DNA of 64,000 bases from Pedobacter sp. Hv1 (GTDB lineage: Bacteria; Bacteroidota; Bacteroidia; Sphingobacteriales; Sphingobacteriaceae). Positions 25,563-34,497 of this stretch are shown piece by piece. The stretch covers positions 184,851-248,850 of the forward strand of contig NZ_LLWP01000012.1 of the NCBI RefSeq assembly GCF_001412215.1, written 5' to 3'. A program made the translations under genes and the position numbers. Each line of letters opens with the position of its first letter. The first letter of the stretch is position 1. The notes below the pieces were generated by a model that was given only the letters and a program-made list of their open reading frames with translations, made no database searches and had not been told where the DNA came from.

Positions 25563-26810
25563 TTAGTTTCCAATGGTGATCTTTTTAACATTTTTATAAG
25601 AGGCCATATCAGAAGTAATTACTTCATCACCTTCTTTTAGCCCACTTACAATCTCTATATAATCAAAATTACTCAGGCCTGTTTTCACAGTTCTACGCTC
25701 GGCAATTCCATTTTTGATCACAAATACCTCTTGTAAGTTTGACCCATTGAATGCTGCGCCATTCGCGATACGTAAAACACCGTTTCGAGTGTCGGTAATT
25801 AAAAACACATCTACCTTTTGATTTGGCCTTAAGGCAGCATTGCTTTTATCATTCAATTGGATATCAAAAGAAATAATACCGTTTTTTACTGCTGGCGAAA
25901 TGTTAACGATCGTTCCTCTAAGCTGTTTATCTCCAACACGAATAATAGCAGCCATGTGGTTGTTAACTTTTTCTAGCATATTATCAGACATGCTACCTGC
26001 AACCTTAAAACCGCTTAAATCTGCAATTCGAACTAATGCTTCGCCTTCGTTGATGCTTGCACCAATATTCTTGTTTACCCAGGTAATTACACCTTGTCGG
26101 GTGGCTACCACTTCGGCTAAATCAAGTTTTCGTTTTAAGGCATCTAAATCACTTCTTTGTATGGCTAGAGAAATTTCCGCTTCTCTAATTTCGATTTTCA
26201 TCGTTTGTTGCTTGCTTTTGATTTCATTCTCCAATTGCAATTGCTCAAGCTCTGCAACTTTTAAATCGAGCTGGGCACGTTCTACATCTTCTTTGGTACC
26301 ACCTCCTGCATTAAGCAACCTTTTTGCAGAAGAAACGGCATCTTTTAAATTGCTAATGCGCAACTGCTTGATGGAATTATTGGATTTAATATCAAAAAAG
26401 CTTTTCTCAAGGTCGAGTTTTAACTTACGAATTTCATTTTCCTTAGATTCCATTTGGAAACGAAGTTTCTCATAGGCTGTTTGTGTAATTGATTTATCCA
26501 AAGTAAGGATCGATTGACGTTTGTTTACTTTGTTGCCCGCATCCATTAATACGTTCTTAATAGATGCACTAATTGGGCTAGCAATAATTTCTTCAAACTC
26601 AGGCAATACCTCGCCTGTAGCATTAATCGTATTTTCGATGATGCCTGTTGTTACCTTCGCGGTGGTAAAATCGGCCTTAGTTAACGATGGTTTAAAATAA
26701 TAACGAATTAACCACGCTGTTGCAATGAGCATTGCAATCACTACGCAGCTAATTAGTATCCGTTTCTTCTTTTTTCGGTTAATAACCTTTTCTTCAATCT
26801 GTGTATCCAT
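25563..26810 (-). CDS. Periplasmic adaptor subunit (HlyD/MacA type) of the efflux system
   Basis: 415 residues. An N-terminal membrane anchor (18-38, I-L-I-S-C-V-V-I-A-M-L-I-A) with a charged cytoplasmic start is followed by a barrel-sandwich half (I-E-N-T-I-N-A-T-G-E-V near 60), a long coiled-coil hairpin (about 115-235), the second half-motif (G-V-I-T-W-V-N-K-N-I-G) and a beta-barrel plus membrane-proximal domain to the end. It links the MacB-like permeases to the TolC-type channel. First gene of the operon, 29 bases behind the predicted sigma-54 start point. Confidence 0.9.
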   Translation of the reverse strand: MDTQIEEKVINRKKKKRILISCVVIAMLIATAWLIRYYFKPSLTKADFTTAKVTTGIIENTINATGEVLPEFEEIIASPISASIKNVLMDAGNKVNKRQSILTLDKSITQTAYEKLRFQMESKENEIRKLKLDLEKSFFDIKSNNSIKQLRISNLKDAVSSAKRLLNAGGGTKEDVERAQLDLKVAELEQLQLENEIKSKQQTMKIEIREAEISLAIQRSDLDALKRKLDLAEVVATRQGVITWVNKNIGASINEGEALVRIADLSGFKVAGSMSDNMLEKVNNHMAAIIRVGDKQLRGTIVNISPAVKNGIISFDIQLNDKSNAALRPNQKVDVFLITDTRNGVLRIANGAAFNGSNLQEVFVIKNGIAERRTVKTGLSNFDYIEIVSGLKEGDEVITSDMASYKNVKKITIGN

Positions 26811-26849
26811 TTACAATTTTTATTAATCTCGTAAGCGCTCCATGTGCTT

Positions 26850-26865
26850 TACAAGACCAGTGCCA
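26850..26865 (-). promoter_or_regulatory. Sigma-54-type -24/-12 promoter of the efflux operon
   Basis: On the minus strand TGGCAC-TGGTC-TTGTA: a perfect -24 element and a -12 element in which the consensus C of TTGC is T. Spacing is exact (GG, then 10 bases, then G). Start of transcription is expected near 26839. The operon encodes a sigma-54 activator, which supports this reading. Confidence 0.65.
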
Positions 26866-26912
26866 CAGTTAATGCTTTGATTTATAGTTAATTATAAAAT
26901 ATCACAACATGA

Positions 26913-26936
26913 AAAACGCCCGATATCGAACGTTTT
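26913..26936. promoter_or_regulatory. Likely activator-binding palindrome (UAS) of the efflux operon
   Basis: AAAACG-nn-CGATATCG-nn-CGTTTT: 10 of 12 base pairs are symmetric. Its centre is about 85 bases upstream of the predicted start point, the usual place for an NtrC-type enhancer site. A second inverted repeat (GCCCGAT at 26918-26924, ATCGGGC at 26944-26950) overlaps it. Confidence 0.5.
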
Positions 26937-27010
26937 GTTTGTAATCGGGCAAAAACAATAAATTATTTGAAACGAAATATTTAGTTATATTAGTCCAAAG
27001 CTAAAATGAA

Positions 27011-28744
27011 ATGAAAAAGAACCCAATTGTCCTGTTAATGCTCAGATCTCTGATCATTTTATTGATGTGGAGTACCGTTCAGTCTACAAATGCCCAAACC
27101 CTAGGCAAGGGAGGCCTTAAACAGTTGGAGGGTTATTATCAGTTTAGGATAAATAAAGAAATGTATCTACAATTTAGCTTGCAAGGCAAACAATTAAAGC
27201 TAACCCAGTTGTGGGATTCGAAAACGATGCTTTTTGATCAGCAAGCAGGTCTAAATTTTACTACTAAAGAAAATCCTGGCTTTACCTTAAATTTTACCAA
27301 AGATTCGTTAAACAATATAAACAGTGTAGTGGTAATGGGTAAAGATGTTTGGGACAAAAGACCCGATTACAAACCCTTACCAGAAATTGTGTTGAGTGCT
27401 GCAGAACAAGCAAAAGTTAAACTTGCATTGCAAAGTAAAGTACAAGCCTACATTGCTGCGGTCAATGTAGAACAGCCCCAGCTGCTCGCAAAGTTTGTTC
27501 AAGAGCAGGTCACAGAAAAACTGCAAAAGACCAAACCTATCCCTCATATTTATAAAAATACGGGAGGGGTAGAATTGTATAAAGAAATTGTGTTTCAACC
27601 CGGAAAAAGAAGAGGGGTTTATTTATTGAAAGGGAAGGTGTTAACTAACTTTTTTGAATTGAGCCTTACCTTAAACGAACAAAATAAGGTGGTAGAGATG
27701 GATGTTTATGAAGTTCGGGTACCTGAATACCCAGTTCAGAAGTTTAAAAACGAAACCGAAATGCTACTTGCTTTGAAGGCAACTGCCGAAGCGCTGAACC
27801 GTACAAATATCTTTTCGGGCACCATACTCTTAGCAAAAAATGATCAGATTTTATTTCAGTATGCCTGTGGCGATGCCATTAAATCAACACGGATTAAAAA
27901 TAATATCAATACCCTGTTTAACATTGGTTCGATGAACAAAATGTTTACGGCAACAGCCATTATGCAATTGGTAGAACAGGGCAAATTGAAGTTAGACGAC
28001 CCTATTAGCAAATACATCGATACCGCTTGGCTCCCCACATCAATTACCAATAAAGTAACTATCCATCACCTATTGAGCCATAGCTCAGGTTTGGGCGATT
28101 TCTTTGGCCCGGCCTTCGATCAGTTGCGGTATGGAAAGATCAGTCAGCTGAAAGAATTTAAGCCTTATATTAAAGGAGATCACCTAGCTTTTAAGCCGGG
28201 TACCGATTGGTCTTATAGCAATTCTGGAATGGTTTTATTGGGTGTGGTTATAGAAGAAGTGGCGCATCAAAACTATTTTGATTATGTAAAGCAACACATT
28301 TACCAACCATCGGGCATGAAATACACTGATAGATACAATCTGGCTCAAGCACCTGCAAATATTGCCTTTGGTTATATTTTACAGGCTGATGGTACTTATA
28401 AAGACAACAATAACAGCAGTGGCATTAGGGGTTCTTCTGCAGGTGGTGGGTATAGTACAGTTGGCGATCTTTATCGCTTTGCACTTGCATTGCTCAACAA
28501 TAAATTGGTTTCCGAATCATCGAAAAAACTGCTGTTTACAGATTATATGAACAAAGGTTATGGCTATGGCTTTCAACTCAGAAACACTGCTTTGGGTAAA
28601 GTTATAGGGCACTCTGGAGGTGCACCTGGTGTGAATGCAGTTTCTTACAGTACAGTAGATCAAGGCTATCATATTGTGGTATTGAGCAATTACGATAGGG
28701 CTGCTCAAAGGATTGGCGATTATATGCTTCAATTGATCCAATAA
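27011..28744 (+). CDS. Secreted serine hydrolase (class C beta-lactamase fold)
   Basis: 577 residues, signal peptide ending T-N-A-Q. The N-terminal half (30-250) is a beta-rich region with no recognised family; the C-terminal half is the beta-lactamase/DD-peptidase fold with the S-x-x-K motif in S-M-N-K (near 311), Y-S-N in S-Y-S-N-S-G (near 401) and H-S-G-G (near 536) in place of K-T-G. Such proteins hydrolyse peptides or esters; true beta-lactamase activity is unlikely. Divergent from the efflux operon; a possible weak promoter pair (TTTG at 26966, TATATTAG at 26986) precedes it. Confidence 0.87.
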   Translation: MKKNPIVLLMLRSLIILLMWSTVQSTNAQTLGKGGLKQLEGYYQFRINKEMYLQFSLQGKQLKLTQLWDSKTMLFDQQAGLNFTTKENPGFTLNFTKDSLNNINSVVVMGKDVWDKRPDYKPLPEIVLSAAEQAKVKLALQSKVQAYIAAVNVEQPQLLAKFVQEQVTEKLQKTKPIPHIYKNTGGVELYKEIVFQPGKRRGVYLLKGKVLTNFFELSLTLNEQNKVVEMDVYEVRVPEYPVQKFKNETEMLLALKATAEALNRTNIFSGTILLAKNDQILFQYACGDAIKSTRIKNNINTLFNIGSMNKMFTATAIMQLVEQGKLKLDDPISKYIDTAWLPTSITNKVTIHHLLSHSSGLGDFFGPAFDQLRYGKISQLKEFKPYIKGDHLAFKPGTDWSYSNSGMVLLGVVIEEVAHQNYFDYVKQHIYQPSGMKYTDRYNLAQAPANIAFGYILQADGTYKDNNNSSGIRGSSAGGGYSTVGDLYRFALALLNNKLVSESSKKLLFTDYMNKGYGYGFQLRNTALGKVIGHSGGAPGVNAVSYSTVDQGYHIVVLSNYDRAAQRIGDYMLQLIQ

Positions 28745-28768
28745 ACAGTGAACTGCCCACTGTTTATT
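28740..28768. terminator. Bidirectional hairpin between convergent genes
   Basis: An 11-bp perfect stem (AATAAACAGTG / CACTGTTTATT) around a 7-base loop. It includes the stop codon of the serine hydrolase gene; A/T-rich outer arms supply a T-run in both directions. Confidence 0.75.
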
Positions 28769-28780
28769 GGAAGAGCTATT

Positions 28781-30211
28781 TTATAGAAGTTGGGTAATTG
28801 CTTTGTGTACCAATGCTGGTTGCGAAGGCCTTGGTGCACGAGTAGTACTGATTTTACCATCTTTTTTAACCAAAATGTACGTTGGGTAACCATCTAATCT
28901 GTATATACCCATAAACAGCTTGGTGGCATCATTATCCAAGTAATAGTTTTCACCTTTAATGGCTTCTGTCTTGATCATTTTTTGCCAGGCAGCTACATCA
29001 GATTGTAAGCAGAGATTAACGAAAACAACATCTTTATCTGCAAAAGATTGGTGCAGGCTAGGAGTACTTTGAAACTCTAAACGGCAGGGTACGCACCAGG
29101 TTGCAAAAACATCAATGTAAATTACCTTATTGGGGTAGCGTTTGGCTAAATAACGGAATACATCTGTTTCTGGAATTGATTGGGGATTGTTATTGGCGTC
29201 TAAATATTGGATGCCTTTAATTGGGGTAATGGGGAAAGTGTTATCTCGTAAAAGGAGCGCTGAATTTTTAAGCTCTTGGTAAAATAACTCATCAGTAAAA
29301 TAGCTTTTAAGGTTTGGAATAGAATCAACAAGTTTTGGGTTTTGACTTAGAAAGGAGGTTATATATTTATACACCATATAATCGCGACTTGGTCCTTTCG
29401 TTTCCTTTAACAATATCTTCGTTCCCTTTTGTATGGCGGTTAAGAACTGGTGTGCTTTAGTAGCTGCTGCAATAGTGGTATCAGCTCCGGTAAGGCGGCG
29501 TAAATAATCTGCTAAATAATAGGGAAACATCTGCGATTGAAAATTCTTTGGATCATCTTTACCAAAAAATGCATCTCCAAACAGCTTGATAGTTGCGGCT
29601 TTGTCATTGTTATCGTAATCTGAAATGTAGTTTGCTAATCCATATTTTCTTTCGCTGGCCGCAAGCTCTACTGCTTTTGGATCAAGCTGGTGTAAGGCAG
29701 CATAATCTTTTAGTGCAAGTAGGTAACGCTGATAATCTTCCTTAAAATCGAGCAACAACTGTGCTGGCGAATGGCTATAATCATATTTATGGTAAGGCAG
29801 TTGATCTAAATATCGGTTGGCTTTATTAAGCTGATCGCTAATGGTACCATGATCTCCTGTTATTTTAAGCCAAGAAAAATCCTTTTTGGTCAATAAAGTG
29901 GCATCAATGGTTAAGTGAACCGAATCGCCTGGTGCTACATAGAGATAGATGAAATAATCGGCATAATGTACCGTCATGGTCTGGGCGAAGATCATTTCTT
30001 CTGCTACCTTAAATTCGTAACGATCATTTAGTTTTACACTGAGGCCATTGTGCTTAAGTGGGTTAAAAAAATTAGCTTTAATGGCCTTTGGTGTAGTTGT
30101 ACTGGTGTTAATGACCTTTCCGGTAATGACAACTTGTTGCACTTTGATAGATTGGGCAAAAGTAGATTGCATGGCGCATAAAATGGCCATTAGAAATAAA
30201 ATTCTTTTCAT
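28781..30211 (-). CDS. TlpA-like thioredoxin-fold protein, secreted
   Basis: 476 residues with a signal peptide (M-K-R-I-L-F-L-M-A ... S-T-F-A-Q). The first 330 residues are a beta-rich then helical region typical of long Bacteroidota 'TlpA family disulfide reductases'; the C-terminal thioredoxin domain has the active site W-C-V-P-C (near 371-375) and the cis-Pro in G-Y-P-T-Y. It should reduce or exchange disulfides in the periplasm. It lies 35 bases after the response regulator gene on the same strand, so it may be part of the kinase-regulator operon. Confidence 0.85.
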   Translation of the reverse strand: MKRILFLMAILCAMQSTFAQSIKVQQVVITGKVINTSTTTPKAIKANFFNPLKHNGLSVKLNDRYEFKVAEEMIFAQTMTVHYADYFIYLYVAPGDSVHLTIDATLLTKKDFSWLKITGDHGTISDQLNKANRYLDQLPYHKYDYSHSPAQLLLDFKEDYQRYLLALKDYAALHQLDPKAVELAASERKYGLANYISDYDNNDKAATIKLFGDAFFGKDDPKNFQSQMFPYYLADYLRRLTGADTTIAAATKAHQFLTAIQKGTKILLKETKGPSRDYMVYKYITSFLSQNPKLVDSIPNLKSYFTDELFYQELKNSALLLRDNTFPITPIKGIQYLDANNNPQSIPETDVFRYLAKRYPNKVIYIDVFATWCVPCRLEFQSTPSLHQSFADKDVVFVNLCLQSDVAAWQKMIKTEAIKGENYYLDNDATKLFMGIYRLDGYPTYILVKKDGKISTTRAPRPSQPALVHKAITQLL

Positions 30212-30246
30212 TTTTTTAATGGAATAAGTAATAGGTTGACGATTGG

Positions 30247-30996
30247 TTAGCCAATCGTTTGAAGTGCTTTTTTAATGCTTTCTAGGTTTTGTCTGGAAAT
30301 GGGGATTTTAGATTGATCATCGAGTAATAAAGTTCCCCCGTCTTCTTTCAATAAGCTTTTAACGAAATGGAAGTTGACCAAATGCGATTGGTGTGGACGA
30401 TGGAATTGATAGGGTTTTAAGAGCTCCGTAAATTCTTTTAGGGTTTTACAGACCAATACTTCATCACCATTTTGGAGAATAAAATTGGTGTAATTATTAG
30501 ACGCTTCGCAACGTACAATTTCATTGACTTTTACATACCTTGTTTCTTGTAAAGTTGGTAAGGCAATTTTTGGAGCCTCTTTTTGAGTTTTTTGAATAAA
30601 GTTCAATAAATTCTCCACATTTAGGTTCTGCTGTTTGTTGGCAATTTTATTAGCTGCTTTGGCAATGGCCTGTTGAAGCTCCGAAATGGCAATAGGTTTT
30701 AAAAGGTAATCTAATGCAGAAAACTTAACCGCTTGAATGCCATATTGATCGTATGCTGTTACAAAAATGACTTCAAAATCTATAGTTTGAAGCGCTTTTA
30801 AAAGATCAAAACCCGACTCGTCATGTAATTGGATATCTAAGAATAAAAGATTAGGCTGATGAAGTGCTATGGCGGTCTTTGCCTCGGCTACAGTACCTGC
30901 AGTAGCTACCACAGTAACTTGCGGGCACCATGTAGCCAATATGTTTTGCAGATTTTCAATATTATTGTTTTCGTCGTCGATGATAATGCAGTTCAT
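30247..30996 (-). CDS. LytTR-type response regulator
   Basis: 249 residues. Receiver with D-D-E near residue 7 and phospho-Asp in L-L-F-L-D-I-Q (near 55), Lys in L-L-K-P. The LytTR DNA-binding domain fills the last 100 residues (Y-V-K-V-N-E-I-V-R-C-E-A-S-N-N-Y-T ... H-Q-S-H-L-V-N). Starts 4 bases after the kinase stop, so the pair is clear. Target genes unknown; the TlpA-like gene downstream is a candidate. Confidence 0.93.
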   Translation of the reverse strand: MNCIIIDDENNNIENLQNILATWCPQVTVVATAGTVAEAKTAIALHQPNLLFLDIQLHDESGFDLLKALQTIDFEVIFVTAYDQYGIQAVKFSALDYLLKPIAISELQQAIAKAANKIANKQQNLNVENLLNFIQKTQKEAPKIALPTLQETRYVKVNEIVRCEASNNYTNFILQNGDEVLVCKTLKEFTELLKPYQFHRPHQSHLVNFHFVKSLLKEDGGTLLLDDQSKIPISRQNLESIKKALQTIG

Positions 30997-31000
30997 AAGC

Positions 31001-32761
31001 TTAGATCCAATGGGTTAAGGTAATGCTAATGGTAGTGTTGCCAGGTATAGAATTAATTTGCAATAAGGTAGGTTGGTCTTTATAGATTTGATTGAGCAGC
31101 GCAATGCGTTCCTGACTAAGTTTTAATCCAAAAGATAATTCATGATGATTTTTTGGCGTGGGATTAAAACCCTTGCCATTGTCGTTTATTTTTAAAATCA
31201 GATTGCTGTCTTGTTGAGCAATACCAATTAAAATTCTTCCTTTTTCTTTTAATAAAGTGATGCCATGTTTGATGGCGTTTTCAATAAATGGTTGTAACAG
31301 TAAGGTCGGGATTTCGATATTGGCCACATCAATATTGGCATCTATTTCCAATTGATATTGAAAGCCGAAACGAAGCTGCTCCATTTGTAGATACTCCTCT
31401 GTAAGCTGTATCTCTTCTTGTAAACTGATCATTTCTTGCTCGCTATTGGTTAATATTTTTCTGGTTAAACCTGCAAATTTGGAGAGGTAATGATTGGCGG
31501 GTAACAACTCATTTTTATTCATCAGATTTTGGATAGAACTTAAAGCATTGAACATAAAATGAGGGTTCAATTGCGAACGGATTGTTTTAAGTTTCAATTG
31601 CGCCGTTTGTCGCTGTTGTTGCACCTTTAACAATTTTTGTTTGTTGTAATACTGGAAGCCTATCAATAATAAAATAAAGGCTACCAAAGCTGCGCCCAAA
31701 TAAATAACTAACTGTTGAAACGAAAACCGATTGGCAAAAACAGGTGCTAGAAGTACATCGAAAGGGATTTTTACCATTTTGGTATCATCCCAGATGGGTA
31801 CTTTTTCTTGTTGCTTAACCAAAAGTTCGTAATGTCCGGGTTTGGCAAAATGTTCAGCTTCTAAAGAGAAATAGCCATACTGGTCAACGAAATCTATCCG
31901 AGAAGTATCTCTTTTCCCATTTAAACTTTTCACGAGATAAACTGCTTGCACCAAAGTTTCCTGCTTTTTAAACTTAAGAACTAATCTTTCCACGCTATCT
32001 ACAGGGAATTTAAGGTTTAGTGGCAACTCAGTTTTTGGATCGAATCGAGTGGCATAACCTCGGTTAATATTGGTATAGGCCAAATTAAAATATCCGTTAG
32101 GTACATCAACCGTAATCTGGGTAACAATGGGTCTAAAATTTACCCGCCAATCGAAAATAACGCCATCTCGAATATGATAATTCTTGCGATTAACAACCTC
32201 GATCATTATCCTTTTACCTGGCGCATTGTATTTTCCCAAAAAGCCATAAGCTGCTTTGGCCCCATATTCCTTTGCCAATTTCGGAATGGGCGACCAAGGT
32301 ACAATTTCAATGCTATCATTTTCTACTACATGATAGCTGTAATCTTTTACGTTTGTACTATTGATACCCATTGCAATTAATACTGCATCGGTACTATCTG
32401 AAATGATAAAGCTCTGGTATTCTTTAGAAATAGATTGAATCATTGCAGAAAAATACTTTACCAATGAAGGATTTAATTTGACTCCTAACAACAGTGGTGT
32501 TTTTGGTGCCGATTGAACTAATCCATTTTTGGTATTTTGTTTAAATCGATCAAAAATGCGATAAATGGCTGTGTCGCTAACCCCAACAATAACGGGTTCA
32601 CTAATCATGGTCCGCTTTTGTGTGGTCACCATTTCAAAAATAAATTGATGGCCAAATGGAGTGCCAGTTTTACTTTGCGCAACCGCCTGATTAATGATAT
32701 CCTTCCCATTCCAAAAAAATAGGAAAAACAATAAAATCATAGCTTGTTGATAGCGGTTCAT
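31001..32761 (-). CDS. LytS-like sensor kinase with large periplasmic domain
   Basis: About 586 residues from M-N-R-Y-Q-Q at 32761 (an in-frame TTG lies 66 bases upstream). A signal-anchor, about 330 residues of periplasmic beta-rich domain, one helix (near 352-372), a coiled coil, then the His_kinase domain (R-S-Q-L-N-P-H-F-M-F-N-A-L) and a GHKL ATPase with N-A-I-K-H-G and N-G-K-G-F. Works with the LytTR regulator just downstream. The periplasmic part resembles two carbohydrate- or peptide-binding-like halves but I do not recognise it. Confidence 0.88.
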   Translation of the reverse strand: MNRYQQAMILLFFLFFWNGKDIINQAVAQSKTGTPFGHQFIFEMVTTQKRTMISEPVIVGVSDTAIYRIFDRFKQNTKNGLVQSAPKTPLLLGVKLNPSLVKYFSAMIQSISKEYQSFIISDSTDAVLIAMGINSTNVKDYSYHVVENDSIEIVPWSPIPKLAKEYGAKAAYGFLGKYNAPGKRIMIEVVNRKNYHIRDGVIFDWRVNFRPIVTQITVDVPNGYFNLAYTNINRGYATRFDPKTELPLNLKFPVDSVERLVLKFKKQETLVQAVYLVKSLNGKRDTSRIDFVDQYGYFSLEAEHFAKPGHYELLVKQQEKVPIWDDTKMVKIPFDVLLAPVFANRFSFQQLVIYLGAALVAFILLLIGFQYYNKQKLLKVQQQRQTAQLKLKTIRSQLNPHFMFNALSSIQNLMNKNELLPANHYLSKFAGLTRKILTNSEQEMISLQEEIQLTEEYLQMEQLRFGFQYQLEIDANIDVANIEIPTLLLQPFIENAIKHGITLLKEKGRILIGIAQQDSNLILKINDNGKGFNPTPKNHHELSFGLKLSQERIALLNQIYKDQPTLLQINSIPGNTTISITLTHWI

Positions 32762-32967
32762 CGGTCTTTTTTGTATGAAGTTGGCGTTGCATTTAATTAC
32801 AATACAAACTTGCCAGAAATTAAACAAGGTAACAATTACAATTGAGCATTTGGTAGAAATGATCTAGAATTTGGCAGTTAAAATTTTTTTTCAATATTCA
32901 TTTTAGACTGCCATAGGGTTGTCAGTCCCCCTTGCTTTCTTTGAATATAAAATAATTCAAGAAACAT

Positions 32968-33570
32968 ATGGAAACTCTAAACTTCTCTACAACTGGCACA
33001 AATTCGATAGTGTATTTAATGAAAAATTATGCGACTTACAATTTATGGGCAAACAGAACACTGATCAATTGGCTCAGAGCAAAACCTGCTGAGTTGATGG
33101 AAGTAGAGAGCCCTTCCAGTTTTGCTACCATTAAAAAAACAATTATTCATATTTGGCAAACACAAGTATATTGGCTGTCTGTGATTAAGAATGAACCGAT
33201 AAGTGTTCCTGAAGAATTTAATGGCGATTTAACAGCGGCATTTGCCAAGTTAATTGATCAATCAAATGAGCTCATGATTTACATTTCTGGGTTGGATGAG
33301 CAAGCTCTAGTAAAAAAAGGATTGGTCGTTAATCCTTGGTTTGAGTGTAATTTCGAAAACTTTGAATATGTAATACAGCTCATCAACCACAGCACTTACC
33401 ATAGAGGGCAAATTATAACTATGGCGCATTGCTTGGGCATTAAAGGAGCTCCAATGACGGATTATAACTATTACAATATTTATGGTAGAGAATTGACAAC
33501 CCTAGAATTTACACAACAGTTGTTGTCAACTTTAAATATGGTTACAGCAGCACCTTTGCCAATGATGTAA
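32968..33570 (+). CDS. DinB family protein
   Basis: 200 residues. Four-helix DinB/YfiT-like bundle: Y-N-L-W-A-N-R-T-L opens the first helix, and the three metal-binding His are in I-I-H-I-W-Q and H-S-T-Y-H-R-G. The ATG at 32968 adds 17 residues before the usual start of the family; an internal ATG at 33019 fits the family length better. Members are metal-dependent transferases or thiol-handling proteins; substrate unknown. Stands alone. Confidence 0.85.
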   Translation: METLNFSTTGTNSIVYLMKNYATYNLWANRTLINWLRAKPAELMEVESPSSFATIKKTIIHIWQTQVYWLSVIKNEPISVPEEFNGDLTAAFAKLIDQSNELMIYISGLDEQALVKKGLVVNPWFECNFENFEYVIQLINHSTYHRGQIITMAHCLGIKGAPMTDYNYYNIYGRELTTLEFTQQLLSTLNMVTAAPLPMM

Positions 33571-33588
33571 TAACTGGGTTAAACCAAT

Positions 33589-33629
33589 TACAATTATGCC
33601 GTCCGATAATTGGACTAGGCATAATTGTA
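33589..33629. terminator. Long hairpin between convergent genes
   Basis: TACAATTATGCC / GGCATAATTGTA form a 12-bp perfect outer stem, with a nested GTCC / GGAC stem and a 2-base bulge. No T-run follows on the plus strand, so termination is inferred from placement between convergent genes. Confidence 0.5.
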
Positions 33630-33657
33630 CAAAGGTTTTGGGACGATGATAATGGGA

Positions 33658-34464
33658 TTATTTGATGGTAAACTCTTTGCTTTGTAGGGTATGTGCACTA
33701 AAATAACCAATTGCTCCGCCTTTGATATTGCTTGCTGGATTAATAGGTGTAGTATTTTCTCCTAAACTCTGGATACCTTTGTTGGTACTGTACCAATATT
33801 TATATATTGGATTGTCAATTGTTAAAAATTCTACTTTAATCTTATCGCCAGATGCGTATTTAGAAGCTTCGGTCAATTCTTTTGGTAATAAAGTTTGGTT
33901 AACTACATTACCATCAATCAGGTCATCATTAAGTACCGAAATTACCTTGTTGTATACTCCATTTCTGTATTCGATAAATCGATAAGCATTACCTTTACCT
34001 ACAGGGTCTGTAAACTTAACTGTAGTAAACTTTCTTTTGCCATCTACGGCAGTTGCCTCTATTACATAAGCGGCATCTAATTTTACGATTGCTGGCATTT
34101 TAGAGTTAGAAGTAAATGTTTGTCCATTGATCTCTACTTTTAAGGTATAGGTGGTGCCAGGTGTTCCTTTTAAAAATGGGTCGGTATAAATGCCCTTTGT
34201 AGTACTTTCCGTTAATCTCGATTCTTTACCTTGATCATCAGTAATGCTTACAATTGCACCCGATTCTCCATTAAAACCACTGGTAGTATTGGCATTTTTT
34301 GTTTGTGCAATAGCCACCTTTGCACTGCCTAGCTGATTGCTGAGGTTGGCTTCGATCACATACTTTTCATCAGCAGATTTAAGTTCTACAGTAACCACAT
34401 CTTTGCATGAAGAGAAAAGGAAAGTTATTAATGCTATTGCGAAAGGGTAAGTAAGATTTTTCAT
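33658..34464 (-). CDS. DUF4249 lipoprotein, partner of the TonB receptor
   Basis: 268 residues; lipobox F-L-F-S-S-C at residue 20, so a lipoprotein. The rest matches the DUF4249 family (beta-rich, with V-I-E-A-N-L-S and later F-T-D-P-V-G-K-G-N-A-Y-R). DUF4249 genes are usually found right after a TonB-dependent receptor gene, as here (33-base gap), and are thought to form its surface-exposed partner, in analogy to SusD. Ligand unknown. Confidence 0.87.
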   Translation of the reverse strand: MKNLTYPFAIALITFLFSSCKDVVTVELKSADEKYVIEANLSNQLGSAKVAIAQTKNANTTSGFNGESGAIVSITDDQGKESRLTESTTKGIYTDPFLKGTPGTTYTLKVEINGQTFTSNSKMPAIVKLDAAYVIEATAVDGKRKFTTVKFTDPVGKGNAYRFIEYRNGVYNKVISVLNDDLIDGNVVNQTLLPKELTEASKYASGDKIKVEFLTIDNPIYKYWYSTNKGIQSLGENTTPINPASNIKGGAIGYFSAHTLQSKEFTIK

Positions 34465-34497
34465 GTTTTAAGGGGATTGGGTGTTAGGGCAATTGAA

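Noticed and set aside
27006..27014. ATG-AAA-TGA two-codon ORF overlapping the serine hydrolase start
   Set aside because: It overlaps the true ATG and no secondary structure nearby would let it regulate; it is probably chance in an A-rich start region.
33589..33629. Long inverted repeat considered as a mobile-element end or MITE
   Set aside because: No direct target repeats and no second copy in the window; its place between convergent genes fits a terminator better.
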